Part shown: positions 32,831-43,700 of the stretch, in pieces | Position numbering within the stretch: position 1 is the first letter of the stretch | Layout of the letters: the number at the start of each line of letters is the position of its first letter | Origin: Lepidostoma basale | Taxonomy: Eukaryota > Arthropoda > Insecta > Trichoptera > Lepidostomatidae | DNA length: 64,000 nucleotides | Assembly: GCA_022606425.2 (NCBI GenBank) | Contig: JAHDVF020000240.1 | Location: 1,984,001-2,048,000 of the forward strand | Direction of reading: 5' to 3' | Notes under the pieces: generated by a model | Databases searched by the model: none | What the model was told of the DNA's origin: nothing | What the model saw: the letters and a program-made list of their open reading frames with translations, nothing else | Position numbers and translations under genes: made by a program

Positions 32831-33004
32831 CATTGATTTCAATCCTTGGTATTAGTCTTTTTTTTACAAAAAAAAAAAAAAAAATAAAGATGAACGCTTC
32901 TATTTAACAGAATAGTAAAATAAAAATAAAAATTTTAAATTGAGGAGAGTTTTGACAGCTGTTATAAATAATTTTTGTGAGTTTTTTTAACCTTTATGTG
33001 CATT

Positions 33005-33425
33005 TGTTCCAATGTTATTTTGAATACTTTCTTTGATAACATTTTTAAGGTCTTGCTGAAGTTGGATTGTTTAAAGTGCTTATTACAGTTGATTAAAAAA
33101 CGGCGGACGCGTGAAATCTAAAATAAACAAAACAAAAGTCTGGATCGTCCGGCTGGCATGTTCACAATAAAAAATAAAATTATCTGTTATGTTTTATTTT
33201 ATTTTGTATCAATGTATTTTGTATTATTTGTTTTAGATTTATTTTGTGACCGTTCGACGATCGAAATGTACGCGGGAGATGCCTATTGGTGGCGATGATG
33301 TTCGCAACCCATGACACCGCGTCTCCCGCGTGGGCGAAAAGAAACGGATGGAGTGTCACATCGGTTAAAGTGGCAGTCCATTCCTTCTGCGTGATGGTTA
33401 GTTAGTTAGTTAGTTAGTAAAATTA
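33005..33425 (+). mobile_element. SINE-L composite element
   Basis: Shares with 47.98-48.44 kb an upstream block (TTAAAAAACGGCGGACGCGTG, AAAAGTCTGGATCGTCC), an ATTTGTTTTAGATTTATTTTG block, and a 60-nt head at 33271-33330. The head ends are perfect complements (CGCGGGAGA and TCTCCCGCG) and it holds a B-box-like TTCGCAACCC. Its 3' end (GGCAGTCCATTCCTTCTG, GTTAGTTAG) is the 3' end of LINE-A, the usual arrangement by which a SINE borrows LINE machinery. This copy lost part of the LINE-like segment. Confidence 0.75.
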
Positions 33426-33449
33426 AATAAAAAAAGTATTTGTTAACTA

Positions 33450-33655
33450 ATCAATTTACAACACTGTTGTAATATATATTTTTTTAAATCACCCATTTTT
33501 TGAGAACTGATGTTGGCGAAACAGCTGTCGCGACATTCTCAAAAGTGTATAATTAAAAATTGTGATATTATAACAGTGTTGTAAATTTAACAGTAATTAA
33601 TGTTGAAATATTAAAGTGTTTCGGCCAAAACGATGGACTATTTGAATCTAATTTG
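33450..33655. repeat. HP-A element with deleted stem II
   Basis: AACTGATGTTGGCGAAAC then AGCTGTCGCGAC at 33506-33535; ends with GTGTTTCGGCCAAAACGATG. Confidence 0.65.
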
Positions 33656-33669
33656 TCTTATTTCACTTC

Positions 33670-33765
33670 TTTTTTTTAGTTCTGACCGGTTTCGGCAACT
33701 CGCTGCCGTCTTCTAATGCCTACTTTAGAAGATTGCAGCAATTTACCGGGACTGGACGAAATTAG
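33670..33765. repeat. HP-F foldback
   Basis: Minus arm 33682-33716: AGAAGA, C, GGCAGC GAGT TGCC, GAAAC CGGTC. Plus arm from 33725 is decayed (AGAAGATTGCAGCAATTTACCGG). Confidence 0.65.
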
Positions 33766-33954
33766 AATAAATGAAATATACAAAAGAATTGTATGGACAC
33801 TGAAATTCTCTTTATTGTTTCTTTAACCGTTATGTAAAATTCCGTATTAAATAAATTTCCTAATAGTTTTATTAAAACTTTTGCGTTTCTCAAATGTCAA
33901 CAACACAACAAACCATCAAGCTGAATGAAGCCAATATTTGAACCACCACACTAC

Positions 33955-34460
33955 TCGATCCCGATACACTTCTCTAGAATCCTCCACATTCATACAGAGA
34001 ATCATACACGTCGATTCTTCCGACTTCTAACATGGTCGACCTTTAAAATTTAATAAATGAGATCATGCCAAGTTTCCCTTCTCCCCTTTTCCACGATAAC
34101 ATACTCCATTTACACCGTTCACGTATTCTTAACCATTTTTTCTTCATCCATGCGTTCCATATATCCAAACCAACGAAGTAATAATAATTGTTCATATTTC
34201 TTTTTTCCCCTATACATTACTTTATATCAGCATTTGAAATTCTGCCGTACACCGTTTTATCACATATTATTCTAAGGGATCTCATCAATACCTCATTTAT
34301 TCATCATCCCTCAAATTCCAGTTCCATGCTTCACTTTTATAAATCAGGGTTGGCACTAAAACTCCATTGTGAAGTGCCATTTTTGCTTTCATAGATACAT
34401 TTTTGTTTCCAACTATAGTTTTCAAGGCTCCATTCAATTTGTTACCAGCACCAACCATTC
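33955..34460 (-). mobile_element. LINE-A subfamily fragment
   Basis: Minus strand similarity from the RCMN region (33985-34020) through WFGHME-like (34145-34170), MYxSEAWN (34315-34345) and the GxLxPTL-like region near 34370. Heavily mutated. Confidence 0.6.
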
Positions 34461-34499
34461 ATTCGACGTCACTATCCGTTCGGCAATCCGCTGTGAACG

Positions 34500-34605
34500 T
34501 GCTACCTAAATGTCAACATTTTATAATGCCTTAGAAAGGCGAAACATGTCATTTCCATAAATTATAAAAAAAACTTCTGGAAAAAAGGCGTTTTCATTTG
34601 TTTTA
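34500..34605. repeat. HP-E right arm
   Basis: TAATGCCTTAGAAAGGC, GAAACATGTCATTTCC, AACTTCTGGAAAAAAGGCG. Confidence 0.65.
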
Positions 34606-34704
34606 TTTAATGAATGAACCACTACTGAGAAATGTTACGATTAACATTAATATTCGATTAAATTTTTGCTTAAAATAAAAATGCTTGTGCTACTATATGA
34701 AATT

Positions 34705-35060
34705 AAATCAAATCAGTTTATTAATTCAAAAGACATTACAAACAGCAACATTTTTAAGGCATCTATTGAGTACAGGTAAAATATTATAAAAATACAACAT
34801 AATACCAGGAACACATTAGATATGGTTCGACATAAGGAATACAAGATACTTTCACTAATATGAAAGACGTCGATCTCCGAGGAGACCGCGTTCAGCTGAC
34901 TAATTGCTCTTCCCACCGGTGTCACAAGAGGCAGATTAGTTCTGGTGGCCGGTAGGTAAAACAATCTATGCTGTCGCTATCGGAGATCGGGCAAAAAGAC
35001 CAACACCCTCTAGCACGGCGAAATATCTCCTGATTAATTCAAAGAAACGGGTAATGAGAT
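34705..35060 (-). mobile_element. LINE-C 3' region
   Basis: AATCAAATCAGTTTATTAATTC start (tail). Minus frame has RTNLPLVTPVGRAISQLNAV, SSEIDVFHISES, then diverges. Part of the LINE-C 3' sequence before 34860 looks shortened. Confidence 0.7.
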
Positions 35061-35074
35061 GCCTATCTCTTCGA

Positions 35075-35250
35075 AGCTGTAAATAATTGGTAATATCATA
35101 TTTTTCTTCGTCGTGTCAATGGCAAGCTAGTTCTCTTGCCATTGTGGTGGAAGGTTTTGGACGGACGGGCTTTGTATCGTTTCCAGGGGTGCCGAATATT
35201 ATAGTAACACCACACGTGGATGCACCTAATTTGCGTCCATTCTTTGTTAT
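35075..35250 (-). repeat. Repeat shared with 17.24-17.39 kb
   Basis: TTTTTCTTCGTCGTGTCAATGG, then TTGCCATTGTGGTGGAAGG; likely a LINE 3' piece. Confidence 0.4.
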
Positions 35251-35640
35251 TATCTATGCTATTTGCAAACACTTAAACGGTATATATTAAAATAACCAAA
35301 AATGCGACCAATTCTTGGACTACGCAGTTGCGTTTTGGCGAAAGAAATTAGTTTCCCTTTAAGGGATTGCCAGTTATTCTACGGGAATGTCGGCAGTAAA
35401 ATCTTTATTGAATACATACCATTCCTTGGCGGGCCAATTTGTTTTACTGCATCACGTGATCCGCCGCTCTCAGCGAGAGTAAATACTAAATAGTTCGCGG
35501 ATTTATTAACCCATAACTTTTGTATTGTGTCATTAAACCGGTGACGTCAGGCCATCACTGTGACCTGCAAGGATATTTCAAATATTACCCCCAAGGTTTA
35601 TGATCAAATATTTTTATTCATGAAAATGGCGCAGACATTA
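35251..35640. other. Unique GC-richer block
   Basis: Non-repetitive. Full TGACGTCA palindrome at 35542-35549. Short frames without recognisable domain; possible regulatory element. Confidence 0.35.
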
Positions 35641-35663
35641 ATTAACGTAAACAGTTTATGTAG

Positions 35664-35725
35664 AAACTAGCTGACCCGGCGAACTTTGTACCGCTTCAGA
35701 ATCAATAAATGTTGTGTAAACCTAT
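35664..35725 (+). repeat. End of an unidentified interspersed repeat
   Basis: AGCTGACCCGGCGAACTTTG is a motif I associate with arthropod interspersed repeats, but I cannot assign the family. Confidence 0.3.
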
Positions 35726-36080
35726 TAGTTGAATTGAATTCGGTTTTTTTTTTAAGTTAAAATGAATACTTAACATGAATTAAGTTCAATAAATGTGAAA
35801 ACGGAAAACGTTTTTTTTTAAATTACATTAATTTGAATGTAATTCACGTGGCAGCAAGGGATTTTCTTTATTCCCTCCCTAACCCTTCTTTCAAACATGT
35901 TGAGAAAAATAATCTTAAAAGTGAAAAAATGAGTGTAAAATTCATAAAAAAATAGTCAATAAGGAATTACACAGTGCATTACGTGCCTTTAGTTTATAAA
36001 ATAAAAATAATGTGAATATTGGTTTGCGTGTGTTCTTTTTCATCTTACAGTCTTCAAAGTTCATGTTTTATTTAGCTTAT
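35726..36080. other. AT-rich spacer
   Basis: Nothing recognised. Confidence 0.4.
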
Positions 36081-36084
36081 CTAT

Positions 36085-36325
36085 AGATTTGAAATCTTTG
36101 GCATGAACTTGGTGTGATCTGGTGCAGACCTGGGAATGATTAGAGGCGGTTAGCACATGAAAGGGAATCCGTGTACCGATTTGTAGCGGCAATTAGTGCT
36201 CCTGGTTCGACCAATGGCCGCCCTGCGACCCCCAGCAAGCAATTGTGTAATTGGTCGATGAGGATTGCTACATGCTAATATGCGAATGTACTTTGGTACC
36301 TGCTTAGATGAGCGTCCAAGTACAT
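36085..36325. other. Unique GC-richer block
   Basis: Non-repetitive; a run of C/G-rich sequence at 36190-36240. No coding domain recognised. Confidence 0.3.
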
Positions 36326-36351
36326 TTTAGAGAGACCATTTCAAATTCAAA

Positions 36352-36722
36352 TAAAATTTTATTTCTATTTTTCTTTTTAATACACTTTGTATATACAACA
36401 CTTATATTAAAATAATAAAATAATAGACATGTTTCAGACAAACAGTCTTTTTTCAGTAAAGATACATTTTTAAAGATATTATAAAATTGTTGACACGATC
36501 TGACAGATTTTATAAAGATTTATTTTGGATCGTTTATACTTTTGTCATAACCAATATTATGATTCAATTTATTATGATCATGTCAACAATTGAATAATAT
36601 TTTTAAAAATATATCTTTACTGAAGAAGGACTGTTTGTGAGAAACATGTCTATGTAATTTTATTTTTTTAATTTAATTGTTGTAGATACAAAGTGTATAA
36701 AAAATATAAAAATAAATAAACC
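36352..36722. repeat. HP-C foldback, both arms
   Basis: Arms about 36355-36505 and 36575-36720. Plus motif 36620-36650: CTGAAGA, A, GGAC TGTTT GT-GA, GAAAC ATGTC. Minus motif 36427-36457 decayed (CTGAAAA). The central part contains TTGTTGACACGATCTGACAG and its partial complement. Confidence 0.75.
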
Positions 36723-36884
36723 ATCATAACAACACAAAGTATATTAGAAGAAAAACATTTTTAGTTTTCATTTGTTAAGTGTTTTATTTTCTTTATAACG
36801 GAATGCCATTTTAATCTTTTAATTTTTCTGTTCAGAAAATACATCAAATTTAGTTCTGTTTTAATGATATCCAACTTATTCACC

Positions 36885-37098
36885 CGATTCTCCCTCCCTC
36901 TTTTTGTGGTCGTCTTGATAGTCAAAGCCCTCTGGAATCTCGTGCATCATAATATTTAAAATCCTCGCTGGGTTCATCCTCTCAACGTGGTCTATCCAGA
37001 ATTGTCTTTTCTGCCTATTCCATCTCTCAATGTCACAATTTTTCCTGGTTCTGCGTATATCTTTTTACGAATCCTATCTCACAGGGTTGTAACAACCC
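36885..37098 (-). mobile_element. LINE-D-like C-terminal fragment
   Basis: Minus strand gives WNRQKRQFWIDHVERMNPAR, then IMMHEIPEG and DYQDDHKKREGESG. Divergent relative to other LINE-D copies. Confidence 0.55.
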
Positions 37099-37129
37099 CT
37101 GATTCTTAACTCAACATTAATAATACATA

Positions 37130-37445
37130 TCTTCGACAAAGGGGCCATAGATTGTTTTATCTTCCACGATGCAGAACCACCCTGCCAATGGTTATGCCGA
37201 TAGGTAGAGCAATATCTTAAACTATCATTTTGTGATAGTTTGGCTCATCTGAGGGAAGTACTATCTTTATTATAATTGTATGGTATATTTATTTTATTAA
37301 TTTGTCATGCATCCTATGTTTCTCACTCTTTTTATTAATCTATTATGTATTACTTATTATTGTGTATCTCTAACTTGTATCTTTATATATTGGGGAAAAA
37401 AATCTGTAATGCTTTATATATACTTAAATAAAATAAATAAATGAA
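37130..37445 (+). mobile_element. LINE-C-like 3' fragment
   Basis: ATAGATTGTTTTATCTTCCACG, then CCTGCCAATGGTTATGCCGA, resembles the LINE-C coding end. It ends with an AAATAAATAAAT tract at about 37430-37445. Diverged. Confidence 0.4.
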
Positions 37446-37523
37446 ATAATGAAACGACGCCAACGTGACGTTTGAAATAGTTAACATGATCACGTAATTG
37501 CGTAGATTTTCACGGTTGGCAGC

Positions 37524-37707
37524 AATATGTTTGATGTGTTTTCGGGTAACACCGTGTGATAACTCCTTCTCGACCGACGTTTCGGAGATCATCTCCGTCT
37601 CCATCTTCAGGGTCATTACCCTGAAGATGTAGACTGCAACGATCTCCGAAACGTCGGTCGAGAAGGAGTTATCACACGGTGTTACCCAAAAACACATCAA
37701 ACATATT
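37524..37707. repeat. HP-D foldback with two hammerhead-like motifs
   Basis: Outer arms 37524-37588 and 37644-37707 pair closely. Minus motif 37571-37615: stem I TGACC/GGTCG, CTGAAGA, T, GGAGA/TCTCC stem II with a 9-nt loop, GAAAC, GTC with ACGT as a two-pair stem III. Plus motif 37618-37658: CTGAAGA present, stem II weak (GTAGACTGCAACGATCTCC), GAAACGTC present. Confidence 0.8.
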
Positions 37708-38425
37708 AATATGATCACGTTTACAACCCATATTTATCTATCAGATATAAAAGGGGTTTGATTGGTAAATCTATATTGCAATTATGATTTTTGAATGACA
37801 ATATTTCATCAAACTTTGAACATAACCATTTTCTTAAATTCATTACTTCATGAAAAATTCTTATCATTTCATTCTGGTCTGAATTTTGTCCTCGAGTTAG
37901 AAGGATCAATTAAATTTTCTGGTCGGTCAAAATAAAAGAACAAAATTTGTGTTCTTCTTCATTTTGGATCTTAAAACGAGGTTATGTTTTATTTTATTTA
38001 GAAACCGTAATTTATCTCATAATTCAGACTATTCCATTCAAATGGTCCAGAACTAAGTATATAATCATCAAATCTCGACAGGTGTCTTGCCTTCTACAGC
38101 TGGCCTCTTAAAATAATTTCAATGTGGCTTGAAAATCTTTGCATTTGCGTTACTCGAAATAAAATTCAAGACCACACACGTGTCTTCTAATACTATCTCT
38201 AACCTTCTGTTCAAAAAGATCAAGGGTTACAAATTACAAACACCATTTTACAAAGTATTACTATGAGTCATTGTAATTATTATTTGCCTGAGCAGTGCTG
38301 TCAAAACCTGTCACAAAAATGTTTATTCATATTTTCGTATAAAGTACTTATTATGTGCTGTGGCATTATTCAAAATAATTTATAACACTTGCGTCCTTTG
38401 TTTTTACACAATACTATTTTGTTTT
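37708..38425. other. AT-rich spacer
   Basis: No gene recognised; short frames only. Confidence 0.4.
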
Positions 38426-38429
38426 ATCG

Positions 38430-38480
38430 AACTAACCGGTTTCGAATCTATTGGAGCTTTCTTTAGTGTAACAAAAAGAA
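38430..38480 (-). repeat. HP-F-like half motif
   Basis: Minus strand: AAAGAAAGCTCCAATAGATTC then GAAACCGGTTAG (38433-38475). Stem II weak. Confidence 0.4.
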
Positions 38481-38589
38481 AGTTTTTTTTTGAATTTGAG
38501 CAATTATTAATATTTTTTTCTATTTTAGTATTTCTAAGTATTGTAGTGTGTGTCTAAGTGTTGTCATACTAAGTGCAGTTATATTTCTT

Positions 38590-39010
38590 GTTCTTCTTCT
38601 TCTTCTCCTTATATACCTTTGGTCTGTTCCTGAAATCAGGCTGGCCTCTCTTGGGAGGTTGACTCCAAACTATCTCTGCATCTTTCGACGGTCTTCAGGG
38701 GGCCGGTAGCCGGCATGAATCTGATGCGCCACAGCGTGCGGGATTCTGGTGGGATCCATCCTCTGCACGTGCGCATTCCAGTATCTTCTGCGTTGTCTGC
38801 CCCCCACCGTATCTCGAATAGTTCTTCCTGCTATTACCCTCAGCGACCTTATCTCTGCCACCCGTACTTTAGTCTTCGTTCTTGTGGTATCCGCTCTGGT
38901 CTCAATGGTATATGTCAGTATAGGCCTTACGCAAGTTTTATATATTGTGACCTTACTGTCAGTTCTCATGTTCTTCTTTTTCCATATTATATCCTTAAGA
39001 CAACCTGATA
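38590..39010 (-). pseudogene. LINE-D ORF2 fragment
   Basis: Minus frame 38969-38670: MRTDSKVTIYKTCVRPILTY, then KVRVAEIRSLRVIAGRT, GGRQRRRYWNAHVQRMDPTR, and GYRPPED. A frame change then leads to the terminal segment and a GAA-rich tail at 38590-38607. Upstream DIIWKKKN-like sequence extends to about 39010. Confidence 0.75.
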
Positions 39011-39945
39011 CCGCCGAAGCCTTGTTGACTTGTCCTATTATTTCACTGACAAGTTATATTTATTAAAAATTGCAGTTATATTTATTCAAACTAATTAATA
39101 CGATTGAGTGCATCTAAGTTATACGCCCTAATGAAGCTTGGATACAATTGAAACTAGTTGGCTTCAAATATACTAAGGCGATATATATTTAAAATTTAAA
39201 ATGTCTGAATGTCTCTTATAAACATAAAGCGAAAGCTTCATTTGAAAAACCGAAAAACTTATTGTAAAAATGATATACTAATTTGAACATTAACTAACCC
39301 TAACGTGTCCAATGTCACAAATGAAGTAAATTTATTTAAAAAAATAGTATAATGGTCACCATTTAAAAAAAATATTATTTACACAAAGTTTTTTTAGTTT
39401 TCTCAGATAGTGACTTTACTGGAAATTAACTAAGGATACACATCATTAATCACTGAAAAATCTACGTTGATATTTGCTTGTTTTATATGTTTCATAGAAT
39501 ATTTAATTTAGAGTGACTGTGTTTTTTAAAATACTTCAGAATACGATTTTAAACATTACGCTATAACAAGACTGGGCAGGTGATAAATATCCATCCAGAC
39601 ACTTGACAATCAAAACTTTTAGTACATAATATTTTGTATCTAAGTTCTGGGCTGGAAATTTGGCAACACTTCCCGGGCTGTTGTATTTCAAAGTTTCATT
39701 TTATGCTTTTTGCCCGAGGAAAACTAAATTTTACAGATGTGAAAATAAATCTTATCTTATTTCATATCCGCTTCACAGCTGATACTTGGAAATTATTATA
39801 TTAATATACCTTCCGTGCCTCAGGCAAAATTTTGGGAGCTGTGACCTCTTCTTCTATCGTGAATGAATATAAAAATAACTTTTATTTCAAGCTGAGCGGA
39901 TATTTAAATAAGATATTTGATTTATTTTTTGAACAATGATGTATA
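39011..39945. other. AT-rich spacer
   Basis: Short GC-richer segments near 39580-39600 and 39640-39690; nothing recognised. Confidence 0.4.
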
Positions 39946-39949
39946 ATAA

Positions 39950-40165
39950 AGCTCCATATTAATAATTATTACGACTAAAAACGTGTGTTTTCTAACAGTT
40001 TTATTATATTTTATAGAAATGATACGTATCGTCTAATTAAGGCAATCTTAATGTGACAAATAATTTATAATGCCCTAAAAATGTGAAACATACCATTCTC
40101 ATAAAATATAATAAAACTTCTAGAAAACAGACGTTTTCATTCGTATCAATTATGGTATTCGATTT
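39950..40165. repeat. HP-E foldback
   Basis: Arms with TTTTCTAACAGTTTTATTAT and CTTCTAGAAAACAGACG; inner AATGCCCTAAAAATGTGAAACATACC, a decayed motif. Confidence 0.65.
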
Positions 40166-40680
40166 ATTATTTCTTGAATAATGATGTAAAACTCCATGAA
40201 CGCTTAGGCATTAATGAACACTGTGGAATATCATAGTTATATACTTATGAAATTGAATATTTTTTTCTGAGATTGATATCCATTGTATTGAATTTGACCC
40301 TAGTTTCGATAAAAATGACACAAAATTTCTACACACAGTTAACAATAGCAATAAATTAAACAAATTTGAAAATTTAGATATCCTCAAGCCGGTGAAATTG
40401 GGTAAAAACATAATAAATAATCCGATTCCTCCTTTTACTCCTTTCTCCTTAAATACTTTGCCTACATTTAATCTCTCAAGCTCCCATTCCCAATCAAATC
40501 CAAATAAATAATTTATTTATTTCTATATAAATTATGTCCTTTCAAATGTATGTATTTTCTATATTACAAATTTTATACATTATCACATGTATTATTACTA
40601 TTTAATATTATTTATTAGTTCTTACTGTTAAAAAATAATTGTTAGTACCTACTTATAAGAAATAGCACAGGTTAATTTTT
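40166..40680. other. AT-rich spacer
   Basis: Nothing recognised. Confidence 0.4.
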
Positions 40681-40684
40681 AAAT

Positions 40685-40830
40685 TTGAATTATTGTATCG
40701 AATTTTAAATGCGTTTTTTATTAGTCTTTCGTTGTTTAGATTTTATTATATTTTTACACCTGAAGATGGAGGTATCCTCCGAAACATGTCGTGTTTTTAA
40801 ATATTTTTTATTAAATATTGGATTAAACAA
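40685..40830 (+). repeat. HP-B element with complete hammerhead-like fold
   Basis: Shares about 110 bases with 63.05-63.18 kb (minus). Motif 40756-40794: ACAC/GTGT stem I, CTGAAGA (40760-40766), T, GGAGG TAT CCTCC stem II, GAAAC (40781-40785), ATGTC. ACATGT serves as stem III; predicted cleavage after 40790. All core bases match the hammerhead consensus apart from the additional T. Confidence 0.8.
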
Positions 40831-40839
40831 AGTTTTTCA

Positions 40840-41150
40840 ATTTCCTAAGTATATGACTAGGTAATATTCTGTATGTTTTCTGGTTGCTTTACAACGTACG
40901 CGTCCGTGTCACCTTTGAAGCTAAAAACAAAGTAGTAATTTGCGTCAATGTCGCGTCTAAGGAAATACCCAATTATGTAAGAAGTGTTCCGGTCTCCCGG
41001 CAGCTGTTCCGAGAGCGATCAATTTAAACTGCACAAAAAATAACCCGGTAACGCGGACAGAACTGTTGCTCTTGGAGGGCTGCCACTTGCTACCGACTGC
41101 TTATTTTATTTCCGACGATTCTTACATTTAAATAATATATAATACATCAT
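40840..41150. other. Unique GC-richer block
   Basis: Non-repetitive (CpG-containing at 40895-41095); no coding domain recognised. Confidence 0.3.
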
Positions 41151-41209
41151 TTAGCAAATACATACGTGATAATCAAGTGACTTTACTTAAAATATGGAAG
41201 TTCAATTAA

Positions 41210-41292
41210 AATATAGCTACTTCCACTTTTGTTTTAAATTTCGACACGACCGGTTTCGCCAGGCTTGCTGGCATCGACGGACTGGTCTTTTT
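41210..41292 (-). repeat. HP-G half element
   Basis: Minus motif 41245-41281: CGATGCCAGC, AAG, CCTGGC hairpin, GAAACCGGTCG. ACCGGT gives stem III. The upstream box is GTCGA rather than CTGANGA. Confidence 0.6.
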
Positions 41293-41299
41293 TCTGTTT

Positions 41300-41770
41300 T
41301 AATTCATCATTTATTTTTGGGACTTGGCCTCCTCAACAACGGTCCTCCACTGACTTCTGTCTCTGGCCATCTCTCTCCATTCCCCAGCTCCTTCCATTTT
41401 CTCCCAATCTTGTTCCACGCAATCCGCCCATCTTTTCCTCGGTCTACCTCTTGGTCTCTTTTCGCGAGGCACCCATCTGGATATAATTCTTGGTGTTCTA
41501 CCCTATGGAATTCTTTTCACATGGCCAGCCTACCGTAGCCGTTGAGACTTATAGAATCTCACTACTGTTTCCTGGTTAATTAGTTCTTTAAGTTCAAGGT
41601 TTCTTTTAATTCTGTAAGTCCCATCCTCCAGCGTGGGTCCAAACATTTTTCTCAGTATTTTCCTTTCAAAAACTGCCAGCCTGTCTTCCTCTCTCTGTGT
41701 TAGAGACCATGTCTTACATCCGCAGGTGACTACCGGTTTTATGATAGTCTTGTATATTAAAAGTTTAAAG
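41300..41770 (-). mobile_element. LINE-G C-terminal fragment
   Basis: Minus strand codes for a post-RT region: KPVVTCGCKTWSLTQRE, LAVFERKILRKMFGPTLED, ELINQETVVRFYKSQRLR, GHVKRIP-like, RPRKRWADCVEQDWEKMEG (approximate conceptual reading). No intact frame. Its 3' end abuts the HP-G half element. Confidence 0.65.
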
Positions 41771-41784
41771 TTCTGTTTTAATTA

Positions 41785-42000
41785 ATTACTAATAATGAAA
41801 AAAAAAAGTTTTTTAAGAGCTACTTCCACATAGTTCTTTATTTCGGTATCGACTGGTTTCGCCAGGCTCACTGGCTTCGAGGGATTGGTCTGTCGATGCC
41901 AGTTAGCTTGGTGATAGCGGTCGCTGTCGATATAAATACAAAAATGTAAGTAGTTCTTAAAATACATCGTTTTATTAGATTATTATATAAAATGAACTTC
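41785..42000. repeat. HP-G foldback
   Basis: Outer arms at about 41788-41830 and 41950-41990. Minus motif 41847-41881: GCCAGTGAGCCTGGC, GAAACCAGTCG. Plus arm has CGATGCCAGTTAGCTTGG near 41893 with decayed end. Confidence 0.65.
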
Positions 42001-42054
42001 GCATCAAGAGATTTTAGTAAATTAATTGGGTTATTTCAACTTAAAAACAGTTGA

Positions 42055-42310
42055 TTTTCCTATTTTAAATTTTAAATTTCACTGTAAATAATGAAAAAAA
42101 TAAAGAAAAAATATTTCTCAAATGTATATATTATTAAGTTAAAATCCACTAAGGATTGTGTTTTTGACCGGTTTCGGCAGCATGCTACCATCTTCTGATC
42201 GGTGATTTATTAATACCACCAATCATAATATAAATGCCATATACCAGAAGATGTTAGCGAGCTACCGAAGGTCAAAGACACACATATTTGTGGATTTTAT
42301 CTAAATATAT
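42055..42310. repeat. HP-F foldback
   Basis: Minus motif 42165-42199: CAGAAGA, T, GGTAGC ATG CTGCC, GAAAC CGGTC. Plus motif 42245-42274: CAGAAGATGTTAGCGAGCTA, CCGAAGGTC. Arms share AAAATCCACTAA-type sequence. Confidence 0.7.
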
Positions 42311-42404
42311 TATATAAAGCATTAAAATTTTTTTTTTTTTTTTTTCTCGTATATCATCTTTTTTTCACATGGTTTGTCTGTTTTATATCTTTTCTTCTCA
42401 GTCG

Positions 42405-42838
42405 TATTCCTCATGATTGTGGGTCGCGTCCATCCTGTAAACTATTGACCATGGCACGCCATGCGCTCCTGTCACCCGTCAGTCTCCAGGCTGCACCTAA
42501 TGAGAGTCCAGTCAGATCCCTGATTTGAAATGAGCGGCTCGGTGGTCGTCCTTGTGGTCGCTTTTCCTTCACTTTGCCCATGATGATGAGCTTTTCAAGG
42601 TTATCCTGATCTCTTTGGGCTATGTCTCCAAAATATTACAGCACTCTCTGAGAACACATCCGCGAGAGTCTTGCCTTGATACGCTGCTGGTCAATGATTG
42701 ACTGGTTTGTTCTTCTTTCCGTCCAGGGTATACGCAGCATTCGTCGCCAGCACCACATCTCGAAAGCATCAAGTTAGGACCTCTCTGATGTTCGCATAGT
42801 CCAAGACTCGTGACCATAAAGGAATATAGAAAAAACAA
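42405..42838 (-). pseudogene. RTE-like LINE C-terminal fragment
   Basis: Minus reading: LDAFEMWCWRRMLRIPWTER, RTNQSI, QRIKARLSRMCS, IAQRDQDNLEKLIIMGKVKE, RPQGRPPSR, WRLTGDRSAWRAMVNSLQDG. Related in layout to LINE-B (EMWxxRRMLRIPWT). At least one frame break. Confidence 0.75.
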
Positions 42839-42847
42839 GGGTTTGAA

Positions 42848-42895
42848 CCAGTCTCCTGAAGATGGAGGTCTCCTCCAAAACATTTCGTGTTATTA
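42848..42895 (+). repeat. HP-B hammerhead-like motif
   Basis: CTGAAGA (42855-42861), T, GGAGG TCT CCTCC, AAAAC ATTTCGTG. G12 and part of stem III are mutated. Confidence 0.65.
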
Positions 42896-42921
42896 AATAT
42901 TTTAATGGATAATTAAAAATG

Positions 42922-43115
42922 TAACTAACTAACTAACCATCACGCCGTCTCCCCGAAGGGGTAAACAGAAAGAATGGACTGATACACTTTTCTTTCCTGA
43001 CATATTTCTCTCGCTTTCTCAACATTCATATCGTGTCATGCACGCGCGTCGATTTCTCTGACTCCACACATGACCGACATTCAAAATTTGATTTATTTGA
43101 TCGTGCCAAGTTTAT
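42922..43115 (-). mobile_element. LINE-A 3' fragment
   Basis: AACTAACTAACCATCACGCC, GGGTAAACAGAAAGAATGG, RCMN and NQILN regions on the minus strand. Confidence 0.75.
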
Positions 43116-43129
43116 GTTATTTTTCAATT

Positions 43130-43310
43130 TCTATCATGTCTTTTTGTATAAGTTTTATTATGTTTTATAGAAGTAATACGTTTCGGCTTGCTAGGGCATT
43201 ATCAAATTTTATGCTTGAAAATGCCTTAGCAATGCGAATCATGTCCCTTCGATTACATATAGGAAAACTTCTCGAAGGAAAAAATGATGTTTTTATAAAT
43301 GTTAATCACA
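43130..43310. repeat. HP-E foldback
   Basis: TTATAGAAGTAATACGTTTCGG left; right AATGCCTTAGCAATGCGAATCATGTC. Confidence 0.6.
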
Positions 43311-43379
43311 TTACACATAAAAAATTGCTTTATATGAATCCGTAAAACTTTTGTTGAAATCTTATACTTTTCTTATGTT

Positions 43380-43700
43380 TATTTTTTGTTTGACCCATTT
43401 CCCGTTGCTGTGTGAATAATCTTTTTAGCGAGAGATGTCTCTATAATTCATCTTGGAACATTGCCCCGCGACACCTTGGCCGTGACGTCAGAGCCAGTTG
43501 ATCTCGCAAATGATGAATGATTTGACGTACAAGAGACCTCCTTGCTAACAATATTTACTTGATAAATATAATTTTAAGCGTCAACCTTGAGTGATTTATT
43601 GACGGGTTTTGGACGTGACCCAGGAGTCGAGACGCTCCGGCGCATGGGATGAAAGATGAGTGCGAGAGGGACATAGGTTTTTTCGCACTTTCTCTTTCAA
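43380..43700. other. Unique GC-richer block
   Basis: Non-repetitive; TGACGTCA palindrome at 43482-43489; CpG-containing. No coding domain recognised. Confidence 0.35.

Noticed and set aside
37383..37718. 111-codon minus-strand frame
   Set aside because: Runs across the HP-D palindrome; similarity is to the repeat, not a gene.
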